A stretch of DNA of 22,906 nucleotides from the NCBI GenBank assembly GCA_002435335.1, contig DJMI01000093.1, forward strand, positions 1,259 to 24,164. Direction: 5' to 3'. The position numbers were made by a program, and so were the translations under genes. The notes below the pieces were generated by a model. It was given only the letters and a program-made list of their open reading frames with translations, was not told where the DNA came from and made no database searches. Shown here in pieces: positions 7,585-15,291 of this stretch. Each line of letters begins with the position of its first letter. The stretch's first letter is position 1. Source of the stretch: Nitrosomonas sp. UBA6494 (GTDB taxonomy: Bacteria > Pseudomonadota > Gammaproteobacteria > Burkholderiales > Nitrosomonadaceae).

Positions 7585-8775
7585 TTAGACATAACACCTT
7601 AGTCGTTGTGAGAAAATTCGCAATGCTTCAATACCGCTTTCTTCGGCACGCTGACACCAATCTTCCAATTTTTTCACCAACTCCTCGGTTGATGCCGTTG
7701 AGCGTTGCCAAATTTCCGCTAGCTCTTCACGCATGGTATAAACCTTATCTAAGGTTTTTGCGTTACTCAGCACTTGGTTAAGTTTCTCACGCTCATGTTC
7801 TTGCAATGTTTTCGAATCAGCTAAAACCCAACGTCTTAAGGTCGAATTATCAATTCCGTATTGCATTGCCACTTCTTTTACATGCACTACTTCTTTGGCA
7901 AATATCTCTTTCAATGATTTCGAGTATTTTGCAAGCACTTCGTAGCGATGGGAAATGACTGCATTCAAGGTATCCGAATCGCATTGCGTTTTGGCTTTGT
8001 CTATACGCAGCTTGGGTGCAATCTTCTTAACCCTTGCCAATCCCAACATTTCAAGAATTCGAATATACAACCACCCGATATCGAACTCGTACCATTTATT
8101 CGATAGACGTGCCGATGTTGCATACGCATGATGATTATTATGCAACTCTTCTCCGCCAATCAAAATACCCCAAGGTACGATATTGGTGCTAGCATCATCC
8201 GCCTGAAAATTACGATAACCCCAATAATGACCAACGCCGTTAATAACACCCGCTGCAAAAATAGGCGCCCACATCATTTGCACTGCCCATATCGTTATGC
8301 CAATTGGTCCAAATAAAATGATGTTAATGATCAACATTAACGCAACACCTTTTGCGCTGTGTTTACTATAAACATTACGCTCCATCCAATCATCAGGAGT
8401 ACCGTAACCGTAACGTTTCAGCGTTTCCTGATTTTTTGCTTCGGCACGATACAGCTCCGATCCTTCAGCCAGAACTTTGGTAATTCCATAAATAACCGGA
8501 CTATGCGGATCATTCACCGTTTCGCATTTGGCATGGTGCTTGCGATGAATTGCTGTCCATTCTTTTGTTACCATGCCGGTTGTCATCCATAGCCAAAAAC
8601 GAAAAAAATGACTCGGAATCGCATGCAACTCCAATGCTCTATGAGCGGAATGGCGATGCAGATATATCGTTATTGAAGCAATCGTGATATGAGTAAAAAT
8701 CAGGGCAACAACCACATACCCCCACCAGGGCATATCAACCACCCCTGAGATTAAATTCAGAAAATCATAAATCAT
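7585..8775 (-). CDS. desA: DesA-type membrane fatty acid desaturase with a transposase-like C-terminal tail
   Basis: The 396-residue protein is an integral membrane di-iron acyl desaturase. The histidine boxes are HRHSAH (40-45), HRKHH (77-81) and HNNHH (212-216), with a further His183 in GVGHYWG. Two hydrophobic blocks (about 18-40 and 145-180) frame the boxes. The closest family I recognise is Pseudomonas DesA, which adds a 9-position double bond to acyl chains of membrane phospholipids. Residues 275-396 are a separate soluble tail; its end (LEDWCQRAEESGIEALRIFS) resembles the C-terminus of ISL3 transposases, and residues 299-317 look like a helix-turn-helix. As I recall, related DesA proteins share the tail, so it is not a fresh fusion. 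The gene is single, ends at a shared terminator and is preceded by an AT-rich region with a palindrome. Confidence 0.9.
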   Translation of the reverse strand: MIYDFLNLISGVVDMPWWGYVVVALIFTHITIASITIYLHRHSAHRALELHAIPSHFFRFWLWMTTGMVTKEWTAIHRKHHAKCETVNDPHSPVIYGITKVLAEGSELYRAEAKNQETLKRYGYGTPDDWMERNVYSKHSAKGVALMLIINIILFGPIGITIWAVQMMWAPIFAAGVINGVGHYWGYRNFQADDASTNIVPWGILIGGEELHNNHHAYATSARLSNKWYEFDIGWLYIRILEMLGLARVKKIAPKLRIDKAKTQCDSDTLNAVISHRYEVLAKYSKSLKEIFAKEVVHVKEVAMQYGIDNSTLRRWVLADSKTLQEHEREKLNQVLSNAKTLDKVYTMREELAEIWQRSTASTEELVKKLEDWCQRAEESGIEALRIFSQRLRCYV

Positions 8776-9058
8776 ACAATTAACACCCTTTTAATGAGCC
8801 AAAAATGTGCAACACTAGAAACAAAATGCTCTTTATTCAAAGAGCGGCCGGTCATGAAATTAACATACCCTCAAATAAGCTTTATCATTTTATTTTTCCA
8901 ACAAAATTCTATACTACGCGCAATAGAAAAGAAACATTAATTTGCACAATTAATTGCGAAGGAAATTCAGACAATTATTCGTCAAATCAACTTTGCTCGA
9001 GCATTTAAAACATAGCTTAAAGCAATGACGAATACTCACGCATTCCTTCTCAATGAAT
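8776..9058. other. AT-rich gap between rluE and desA with two inverted repeats
   Basis: No gene is visible. The gap should hold the desA promoter (minus strand) and the end of the rluE transcript. GCTCTTT and AAAGAGC at 8828-8845 form a 7-bp hairpin with a 4-base loop and no T-run. A longer operator-like palindrome at 8936-8954 is listed separately. No convincing -35/-10 pair was found. Confidence 0.5.
8936..8954 (-). promoter_or_regulatory. Operator-like palindrome upstream of desA
   Basis: ATTAATT and AATTAAT flank TGCAC, giving a 7+5+7 perfect inverted repeat about 160-180 bases before the desA start. Its form fits a dimeric regulator site, as is usual for desaturase genes that respond to lipid state, but no cognate regulator is encoded nearby and AT-rich palindromes arise by chance. 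Confidence 0.3.
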
Positions 9059-9619
9059 TTATCTACCAGGCCACCGGGAGAAATTCAGCATACGCCACTC
9101 TCCTGGCTCAATTCCTTGTATTGTATATTCCCCAATTGCATGACGAATCAGACGCAATGTAGGAAAACCGACCGCAGCGGTCATCCGTCTAATTTGGCGA
9201 TTTTTACCTTCTTTGATAACGATCTCCAACCATGAAGTAGGAATATTTTTGCGATAACGGATAGCAGGCTTGCGTTCCCAAAGATGACTCGGTTCGTTTA
9301 TCAAATCGACCTGCGCCGACTGTGTTGTAAAATCACGCAGCTGCACACCTTGACGCAATTTGTTTAATGCCTGTTCATCTGGCTGACCTTCTACTTGAAT
9401 CCAATAAGTTTTCGGCAACTTAAACTTTGGGTTACTGATCTTATGCTGCAACCCCCCATCGTCAGTAAGCAGCACTAACCCTTCACTATCGGCATCCAAT
9501 CTTCCCGCCGGATAAAATCCAGGAATCGGAATAAATTCTTGCAATGATCGATAACCATGCTCCGGTGTAAATTGACAAAGCACGCCATAAGGTTTGTTGA
9601 ACAAAATCACACGTGACAT
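9059..9619 (-). CDS. rluE: 23S rRNA pseudouridine(2457) synthase RluE-like
   Basis: The 186-residue protein belongs to the RsuA/RluB/RluE group of pseudouridine synthases. The catalytic aspartate is Asp42 in PAGRLDADSEGLVLLT, and EGKNRQIRRMTAAVGFPTLRLIR is the second conserved block. It starts at the catalytic domain with FNKPYGVLCQFTPE and lacks the N-terminal S4 domain, which together with length points to RluE, the enzyme that makes pseudouridine 2457 in 23S rRNA of E. coli. It is the last gene of the proC-yggT-yggU-sixA run on the minus strand, 32 bases after sixA. The exact target base is inferred from family resemblance. Confidence 0.87.
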   Translation of the reverse strand: MSRVILFNKPYGVLCQFTPEHGYRSLQEFIPIPGFYPAGRLDADSEGLVLLTDDGGLQHKISNPKFKLPKTYWIQVEGQPDEQALNKLRQGVQLRDFTTQSAQVDLINEPSHLWERKPAIRYRKNIPTSWLEIVIKEGKNRQIRRMTAAVGFPTLRLIRHAIGEYTIQGIEPGEWRMLNFSRWPGR

Positions 9620-9651
9620 TGCTTATTGATAGATTGCTACTATCATGGCTT

Positions 9652-10104
9652 CTATACATCTTCTGGATACATGACCGCATGCAATTCCGATTCGATCGTT
9701 TTATCCTGCAATCGGCTGCGAATCCACCAAACCGAGCCTTTCTTCACACGTAAACCGGGAGGAATCGGCGAAATCAAATAGCTTGCCACTTCACCGATTG
9801 TCGGTTGATGGCCTACGATCAACACTGCCGAGGACGCATCAGGCCAATTCGCTGCTGCCAGAATGGCATCGACACCAGCACCTGGGCCTATTGTGCTATC
9901 CGTAATAAAATCCAATTGCAAGGCTTGTGCAGTTTGCTGAGTACGGATAGCGGGACTGACAATAATTCTGGTATTTTCTGGAATCTTTCGCTTCAGCCAT
10001 GCCGCCATCCGGTTCGCTTGATTCAGTCCTTTGGGTGTCAGCTTGCGCAAAGTATCAGGAAAACCCTCTTCGGCCTCTGCATGCCGCCATAAAATCAAAT
10101 CCAT
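9652..10104 (-). CDS. sixA: Phosphohistidine phosphatase SixA-like (histidine phosphatase superfamily)
   Basis: The 150-residue protein has the RHAEAEEG phosphate loop near the N-terminus, LTPKGLNQANRMAAWL, the SPAIRTQQTAQAL block and VGHQPTIGEVASYL, the full set of a short-chain histidine phosphatase of the SixA type. SixA removes phosphate from histidines of phosphotransfer proteins. Starting at the ATG at 10104, translation begins MDLILWRHAEAE, which fits the family. A longer start at 10143 (163 residues) overlaps the stop of the yggU gene as TAATG, which would suit coupled translation and cannot be excluded. The substrate in this organism is unknown; candidates are nitrogen-PTS or phosphorelay proteins. 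Confidence 0.85.
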   Translation of the reverse strand: MDLILWRHAEAEEGFPDTLRKLTPKGLNQANRMAAWLKRKIPENTRIIVSPAIRTQQTAQALQLDFITDSTIGPGAGVDAILAAANWPDASSAVLIVGHQPTIGEVASYLISPIPPGLRVKKGSVWWIRSRLQDKTIESELHAVMYPEDV

Positions 10105-10142
10105 TACATGCTCATCTGAAATTAGTCGATTGCCATTGTTCA

Positions 10143-10436
10143 TTATGACTTGAATAATATTTCCGGATTGATTCCAGGTTGTCGAATCATTACCACTTTA
10201 TGGCGCGATCTGTCGCCGTGCTTCAGTATGACGCGATCGTTAGATACCTTGAATCGCATCGCAAGAAATTTCAACAAGGCAGTATTAGCTTTACCGTCAA
10301 CCGGGGCAGCCGCTAGTTTTAGTTTAAGCGCATCGCCATGCAATCCAACCGCCTCGGTATTTTTAGCTCCTGGCTGAACATGCAATGTCAAGACAAGATT
10401 ATTTTCAGCGTCATATTTGAACCAGGCCACAACCAC
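10143..10436 (-). CDS. yggU: YggU family protein (DUF167)
   Basis: This 97-residue protein matches the DUF167/YggU fold: LHVQPGAKNTEAVG, ALKLKLAAAPVDGKANTALLKFLA and a lysine-rich RVILKHGDRSRHKVV segment. The family has no established biochemical activity. The first codon is GTG; no ATG precedes the conserved region. It lies 11 bases after yggT, and its stop overlaps the possible upstream start of sixA. The proC-yggT-yggU order is widely conserved in proteobacteria, though a functional link is unproven. Confidence 0.88.
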   Translation of the reverse strand: MVVAWFKYDAENNLVLTLHVQPGAKNTEAVGLHGDALKLKLAAAPVDGKANTALLKFLAMRFKVSNDRVILKHGDRSRHKVVMIRQPGINPEILFKS

Positions 10437-10447
10437 TTAACCGTTTC

Positions 10448-11023
10448 TTAAAACAGCATGGCATGAATTTCTTTATGAACCCCGGCCACGACCATCAAAA
10501 GTACTTGAATAATTATCAGAACGAATAGTGGCGATAAATCAACATTTGCAATGGGTGGGATACGCCGACGAAATACAGTCAGAAAAGGACGGGTGAAACT
10601 ATCCAGTAGCGGCGCCATTGGACTCTGCGGATTAACCCACGATAACACCGCCTGCATGATGATCATAACCAAAACAATATAGAGTGTGGTTTTAACAATC
10701 TCAACCATGCCCAGCATCCCGATGACACCAAAAGAAGCTATCGGATTGGACATGAAATCATAGCCCTGTACCATAAACACACTAACCAAGATGCCACATT
10801 CGAGCAGCCAAACCAATACCAATGTCGGCATATCCATTCCGGCCCATCCGGGTATCACTCGCCGCGCCGGACGCACGATGAAATCAGTTACCGCAATTAA
10901 AAACTGAGAAACCGGATTGTAAAATGGCACGCGTAATAATTGAAAATAGAAACGCAACAGCAACGCCAAAGAAAGCAACCCGAGAATGGTATCAATAAGA
11001 AACACAAGTATCTGATTGGACAT
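10448..11023 (-). CDS. yggT: YggT family integral membrane protein
   Basis: The 191-residue protein contains two YGGT repeats. The first covers about residues 5-85 (LLRFYFQLLRVPFYNPVSQFL, DFIVRPARRVIPG) and the second about 105-185 (MQAVLSWVNPQSPMAPLLDSFTRPFL, FRRRIPPIANVDLSPLFVLI). Each repeat has two hydrophobic helices, for about four to five membrane spans in the inner membrane. The family is linked by some studies to osmotic tolerance or septum organisation, but the activity is not settled. It normally follows proC closely; here a 149-bp inverted-repeat element separates them, so transcription from the proC promoter may be altered. Confidence 0.92.
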   Translation of the reverse strand: MSNQILVFLIDTILGLLSLALLLRFYFQLLRVPFYNPVSQFLIAVTDFIVRPARRVIPGWAGMDMPTLVLVWLLECGILVSVFMVQGYDFMSNPIASFGVIGMLGMVEIVKTTLYIVLVMIIMQAVLSWVNPQSPMAPLLDSFTRPFLTVFRRRIPPIANVDLSPLFVLIIIQVLLMVVAGVHKEIHAMLF

Positions 11024-11077
11024 ATTTTTTTAACAATGATAATTGATCATTCGGAAATCTCTCGCCGACCGTCGTCA

Positions 11078-11226
11078 TTAACAGGCCGCTGAAAAAAGTT
11101 TTCGAGACAGCCGATACAAGGCAGAAACAGACGAAAAAGCGCAGTAGTTTATGCCTAATAAATGAGCATTTGAGCCTATTTTAACGCTGCTGCGGCAACG
11201 CAGATAGTTTCTCAACGGCCTGTTAA
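11078..11226. mobile_element. MITE-like element with 19-bp terminal inverted repeats
   Basis: TTAACAGGCCG at 11078-11088 is the exact reverse complement of CGGCCTGTTAA at 11216-11226. Allowing two mismatches the terminal repeat extends to 19 bases (17 matching). The 149-bp element has no coding frame of note and ends 3 bases after the proC stop codon. The outermost TTAA/TTAA or TA may be the target duplication. The sequence style is familiar to me from Nitrosomonas intergenic regions, but dispersal cannot be shown from one copy. It fills nearly all of the proC-yggT gap. Confidence 0.7.
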
Positions 11227-11229
11227 GCT

Positions 11230-12051
11230 TCATTTTCCACCTAATTCTTCACTCATCGTATGCGAGCGTTGGTTAGCCGCGTGAATGGCAGTTATGATCT
11301 TACACTTAATCTCATTTTTTTCCATGCTTAAAATCGCTTGCTCGGTTGTGCCCCCTTTGGAAGTCACTCGAGCACGCAACACCGCCGCATCCTCTTCACT
11401 CATACTCGCCAGCTTACTGGCTCCCAAAAAAGTCTCCAAGCTGAGTTGCCTTGCTTGATTCGTCGTTAATCCCAGTTCTATCGCCGCCTGCTGCATCGCT
11501 TCAATAAAATAAAAAACATAAGCCGGTCCGCTGCCAGAAATTGCCGTAACCGCGTGCAATCCCTCTTCTTCCGTTACCCAAAGGGTTGTTCCCACAGCGG
11601 AAAGAATTGTTTCTGCAATACGCTTATCCGAATCACTCACATTATTATCGGCATAAAGCCCCGTGACACCGCACCGCACCAACGATGGCGTATTCGGCAT
11701 CGCTCGCACCACTTTCTGATACCCCCCCAACCAGCGCACAATATCAAAGGCACGAATTCCCGCTGCGATCGATATGACAAGCTGATTACTCAGCAGTGGC
11801 GCCAGTTTTTGAGTTAATTCATATAATTGTTGTGGCTTTACCGCCAATAAAATAACATCGCAACTTAAGACACCATCGGCAAGCTCAGCCACAACGGAAA
11901 CACCCAATCCTTGCGCAAGTCTCTCGCGAGCCTCCAGACTAATTTCCACCACCCGTAACTGTTTGGCACTATAACCTTGCTGCAATAAGCCGCTTATCAA
12001 CGCACTGGCCATATTGCCGCCACCTATAAATGTAATTTGCATATTATCCAT
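11230..12051 (-). CDS. proC: Pyrroline-5-carboxylate reductase
   Basis: The 273-residue protein has the N-terminal Rossmann motif ITFIGGGNMASALISGL, the VVRAMPNTPSLV segment and the C-terminal helical dimer domain with AISGSGPAYVFYFIEAM and RARVTSKGGTTEQAI, all typical of ProC. It reduces pyrroline-5-carboxylate to L-proline with NAD(P)H, the last step of proline synthesis, in the cytoplasm. Translation could begin at the first Met (12051) or at residue 4; MQITFIGGGNM matches the family best, but the difference is only three residues. It heads the minus-strand proC-yggT-yggU-sixA-rluE run. The usual neighbour yggS is missing, and mutM lies immediately upstream. Confidence 0.96.
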   Translation of the reverse strand: MDNMQITFIGGGNMASALISGLLQQGYSAKQLRVVEISLEARERLAQGLGVSVVAELADGVLSCDVILLAVKPQQLYELTQKLAPLLSNQLVISIAAGIRAFDIVRWLGGYQKVVRAMPNTPSLVRCGVTGLYADNNVSDSDKRIAETILSAVGTTLWVTEEEGLHAVTAISGSGPAYVFYFIEAMQQAAIELGLTTNQARQLSLETFLGASKLASMSEEDAAVLRARVTSKGGTTEQAILSMEKNEIKCKIITAIHAANQRSHTMSEELGGK

Positions 12052-12114
12052 TTCATTGCACCGTTTTAATTGCTGAATAGCGCATAATTTAGCTTGTTAT
12101 TCACCACCGTACTC

Positions 12115-12948
12115 TCATGCACGTTGACAGTTCGGACAATAAAAACTTGAACGTTGTCCTTGCTTAATTTGTTGAATGATATTTCGGCATTTTTTGCAAG
12201 ATTGCCCCGAACGCCCGTATACCCAATAATGCTGCTGAAAATATCCCGGTCGGCCATCGCTGTTCACAAAATCGCGCAAACTACTGCCACCTGCTTCGAT
12301 TGCCAATTGCAGCGTCGTCTTGATTGCATCAGCAAGTTTTTCGAGTCGCTTTTTACCAATGCTACCGGCAATAGCCTCGGGATTTATTCCACTCAGAAAC
12401 AGCACTTCATTGGCATAAATATTCCCAATTCCCACGACCACCTGATTATTCATTATATTTTGCTTAATACTGCTGCGACTTGCATGCAATCTTTGGAATA
12501 GATATTCAGCATTGAAATCCACTGTTAGCGGTTCTGGCCCGAGGTGTTTCAGCAACGAATGTTGAGAAATTGGCACGGAACTCCAAAGTACGGCACCGAA
12601 TCTGCGCGGATCGCGCAACCTCAGAACAGTCTTATTTTTCAGAATCAGATCAAAGTGATCGTGTTTTTCCGGCAATTCCAGACACTGCAGCGAATCACCC
12701 GGCAACACACGCAAGCTACCCGACATACCCAAATGCAACAGCAAAGTGCCCACTCCGCAGTCAAGCAAAATATATTTGGCACGCCGCGATACCGTGCAGA
12801 TCGTCAGTCCGCTCAGCAGTTCCGGCAATTTATCCGGTATTGGCCAACGCATTTGCGCATTGCGGATGACAGTCGCAGCGATGGATTGCCCCGATATGTA
12901 CGGTGCAATACCGCGTACTGTCGTTTCTACTTCCGGTAGCTCGGGCAT
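12115..12948 (-). CDS. mutM: Formamidopyrimidine-DNA glycosylase (MutM/Fpg)
   Basis: The 277-residue protein starts MPELPEVETTVRGI, where the N-terminal proline (after Met removal) and the adjacent Glu are the catalytic pair. Lys58 in SRRAKYILLD, the helix-two-turn-helix NNQVVVGIGNIYANEVLF, and the C-terminal zinc finger (CKKC ... CPNC, about residues 253-274) with the Arg in GQRSSFYCP complete the Fpg pattern. It removes 8-oxoguanine and formamidopyrimidines and cuts abasic sites. The ATG at 12948 is unambiguous because catalysis needs this N-terminus. It lies between the ABC auxiliary gene (55-base gap) and proC (63-base gap), all on the minus strand. Confidence 0.97.
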   Translation of the reverse strand: MPELPEVETTVRGIAPYISGQSIAATVIRNAQMRWPIPDKLPELLSGLTICTVSRRAKYILLDCGVGTLLLHLGMSGSLRVLPGDSLQCLELPEKHDHFDLILKNKTVLRLRDPRRFGAVLWSSVPISQHSLLKHLGPEPLTVDFNAEYLFQRLHASRSSIKQNIMNNQVVVGIGNIYANEVLFLSGINPEAIAGSIGKKRLEKLADAIKTTLQLAIEAGGSSLRDFVNSDGRPGYFQQHYWVYGRSGQSCKKCRNIIQQIKQGQRSSFYCPNCQRA

Positions 12949-13004
12949 TTACCGTTCCACCGTAACCGCCGCATCGATCCAATCCTGCATACCATAGATT
13001 ACTA

Positions 13005-14363
13005 TCACCAATTGCGCCGCCTGCGCCACCATATCACCACACCGCCAATCAACAATAAGGCCGGCAAGATAACAAACGAGATCACGGCAAGCATCGTAAG
13101 CTGCATTTCACTAAAAACAAGATTATTATCTAGCGTTGGGCGTGGCTGAATAACGATCAACCCCTCGTCTCCAACCAGCCAGTTGATTAAATTAATACCA
13201 AAATCCAAATTACTGCCATTTCCCAAGTAAGTATTAGCTAAAAAATGCCCACTGCCGACGACCACAATACGCTGCTCTCGATCCTGAACCATGCGCGTCA
13301 GGGCCGCCGCGACACCAACCGGACCGGGCACATCAACAGCGAGATCGAAACTCGCAGCAGCATTTAAATCACCGGTCTCGATCCAACCTTCCGGAGCCAC
13401 TTTAACTAATCCAACGCTATGCCACTCTTCATTCTCGTTAATCAAAATTTGACGCGCGAAAGGAAAAACGGTGATGTAATTAAACGTACCAACAATCGGA
13501 TGTTGTCCGTAAATCGCACCCAATGCAAATGTTTCCGGAGCCTTGAGCCCCTTTGCTTGCGGATCGACGACCACCCCCGGTGTTAAAGTTAAATGCAATT
13601 TCTCAGCCAGCGGTAACAATCCCCGCAGCGACTCTTGATCCACCAGCCACAGCAAATTACCCCCGTTATCAATATAATTCAGCAACTTATCCACTTCCCC
13701 AGGCAATAAGTCCGTTTGTGGAGAAGCAATCAACAACACATCGGCATTCGGCGCAATGTCACGATCAATTGCAAAATTTAGTGACTGATGGACAAATCCG
13801 TTGACACGCAGCTGCTGGCCAAAATCTCCCAAATCATAATTGGCGTGTCCGTCCAATCTTCTCTCGCCATGACCGCTCAATTCTAAAATCAGTGTTTTTT
13901 CTGTGCGAGCCAACCGCATCAGTGCATTGGTAAAAGCTTGTTCATTAATGGTAGTTAAGTGCTCAATCTTTTGATTGAACCCGATAACTATTTCACCGTT
14001 AACCCGAATGTTGGCCGCTTGCGCCAACTGCGGCTCCGCGATCGGATCGACAAATGTCAGCGTAAGATCAGGTTTGATACGTTGATAAAGCAGAACAAAA
14101 TCGGCAATTATTTTCCTTACATCGCCCAATTGTGCTTGTTGCTCGGAAGCATACACGGTCACCTGAATCGGGCCTTGCATTTTTTGTAAAATATCAATGC
14201 TGGTTTCACTTAAACTATTACGCCCATTTTGACTGACATCCCACTGCAAACGATATTGCAGTGTCAAATAACCCAGCATTCCTGTCACGCAAACAAGCAA
14301 AACCACGATCATGCTGTATCGCAACTTATTGTGTATGAATATCTTTTTATTCGACTTGATCAT
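13005..14363 (-). CDS. GldG-like ABC transporter auxiliary protein
   Basis: This 452-residue protein has one N-terminal membrane helix (about 17-36), a large periplasmic region and a C-terminal helix (about 420-444) followed by WWRRRRNW. The ectodomain shows the GldG/ABC_transp_aux pattern: QWDVSQNGRNSLSETSIDILQKMQ after the first helix, LILELSGHGERRLDG, and VLLIASPQTDLLPGEVDKLLNYIDNGGNLLWLVDQ. Such proteins pair with an ABC-2 permease and an ATPase, known from Bacteroidetes gliding (GldA/F/G) and from widespread proteobacterial homologues of unknown substrate. The ATG at 14363 is taken as the start; a TTG lies one codon earlier. It follows the permease gene by 17 bases. Gliding itself is not implied. 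Confidence 0.85.
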   Translation of the reverse strand: MIKSNKKIFIHNKLRYSMIVVLLVCVTGMLGYLTLQYRLQWDVSQNGRNSLSETSIDILQKMQGPIQVTVYASEQQAQLGDVRKIIADFVLLYQRIKPDLTLTFVDPIAEPQLAQAANIRVNGEIVIGFNQKIEHLTTINEQAFTNALMRLARTEKTLILELSGHGERRLDGHANYDLGDFGQQLRVNGFVHQSLNFAIDRDIAPNADVLLIASPQTDLLPGEVDKLLNYIDNGGNLLWLVDQESLRGLLPLAEKLHLTLTPGVVVDPQAKGLKAPETFALGAIYGQHPIVGTFNYITVFPFARQILINENEEWHSVGLVKVAPEGWIETGDLNAAASFDLAVDVPGPVGVAAALTRMVQDREQRIVVVGSGHFLANTYLGNGSNLDFGINLINWLVGDEGLIVIQPRPTLDNNLVFSEMQLTMLAVISFVILPALLLIGGVVIWWRRRRNW

Positions 14364-14380
14364 CAAAATGCGCTTATGAC

Positions 14381-15127
14381 TTACCCATGCAACCGTTCAT
14401 TGTCCATACGTAGAATCGTTAGCACCAAAAATGCAATGACAAACAAGAAACAATAAGCAATGCTAAAAGTATCCACCCAACCTTGATTAAATTGCCGGAA
14501 ATGATTCAGCAAAGAAAAATAATGCGACCATCCGGAATGTTCGTTTCCGATCCAATCGATCATCCATAGCCCCAGTAAAGCGCCCAAGCTCCCGATTGCA
14601 GCAATCACAGGCTGGGCCGTCAAGCTTGAAATATATAGACTCAGCGCACAAAAACAAGCGGCAAGCAAAAACAAACCCAATGCGTTACTGCATATCAGTC
14701 CGTAATCCAATACCCCGCCCAACCGCAGAGAAAGCGACAACACGACCAATAACACGATAATGCCGGTATAAAAAATCATTAAAGCGGCAAACTTACCCAT
14801 CACGATATCCGCAATGGAAATCGGCGCCGACAATAGCAATGTCAGCGTCTGATTACGACGCTCTTCAGCCAGCAAACGCATCGACAGAATAGGTGTCACC
14901 ATCATCAAAATAACTACTGCGATGGCAAATACCGGTGTAATGATAGTTTCGGTAACTCCAGGTGGATTCTCAAGCTGCCGCAACTGCGATTGCAATTCCA
15001 AATAGGTATCCAGTTGCAACAAAAAGAACCAGGAAAATATCAATTGCATTAATGCCAATATTAACCAAGCCAAAGGAGAAAAAAACAATGCTGCCAGCTC
15101 TTTACGAATAATGGTGACAATCATCAT
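14381..15127 (-). CDS. ABC-2 type permease (GldF-like)
   Basis: The 248-residue protein has about six hydrophobic helices (roughly 15-37, 64-84, 110-132, 146-168, 172-192 and 220-240) and the cytoplasmic LLAEERRNQTLTLLLSAPIS segment (85-104) that marks ABC-2 permeases of the GldF/NosY type. It should form the membrane channel for the ATPase encoded upstream and act with the GldG-like protein downstream. The N-terminus MMIVTIIRKELAALFFSPLAW is typical. Substrate is unknown. A 163-base gap without visible gene, terminator or repeat separates it from the ATPase gene, more than is usual within such operons. Confidence 0.88.
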   Translation of the reverse strand: MMIVTIIRKELAALFFSPLAWLILALMQLIFSWFFLLQLDTYLELQSQLRQLENPPGVTETIITPVFAIAVVILMMVTPILSMRLLAEERRNQTLTLLLSAPISIADIVMGKFAALMIFYTGIIVLLVVLSLSLRLGGVLDYGLICSNALGLFLLAACFCALSLYISSLTAQPVIAAIGSLGALLGLWMIDWIGNEHSGWSHYFSLLNHFRQFNQGWVDTFSIAYCFLFVIAFLVLTILRMDNERLHG

Positions 15128-15291
15128 GAAGTTTTCAAAATATTTAGGAAGCGCCGATTAATGCTGTACGAGTGAAACACCTGATTGCGCGGCACCGCCC
15201 CCCCTCTCGCTCATCCTGTTGATATGTCCCAGTTGCCGCGATCCGTATGCCTCGCACTTCATCTCGTTTACCGAATTAATTAGCGTTTACT

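Noticed and set aside
12154..12997. Several plus-strand frames of 80-130 codons opposite mutM
   Set aside because: They lie antisense to a clear mutM, have low-complexity composition, overlap one another and show no family features.
15128..15291. Possible broken gene or small RNA between the ABC permease and ATPase genes
   Set aside because: No frame continues either neighbour, and no terminator hairpin or family motif was found; nothing can be supported beyond an unexplained gap.
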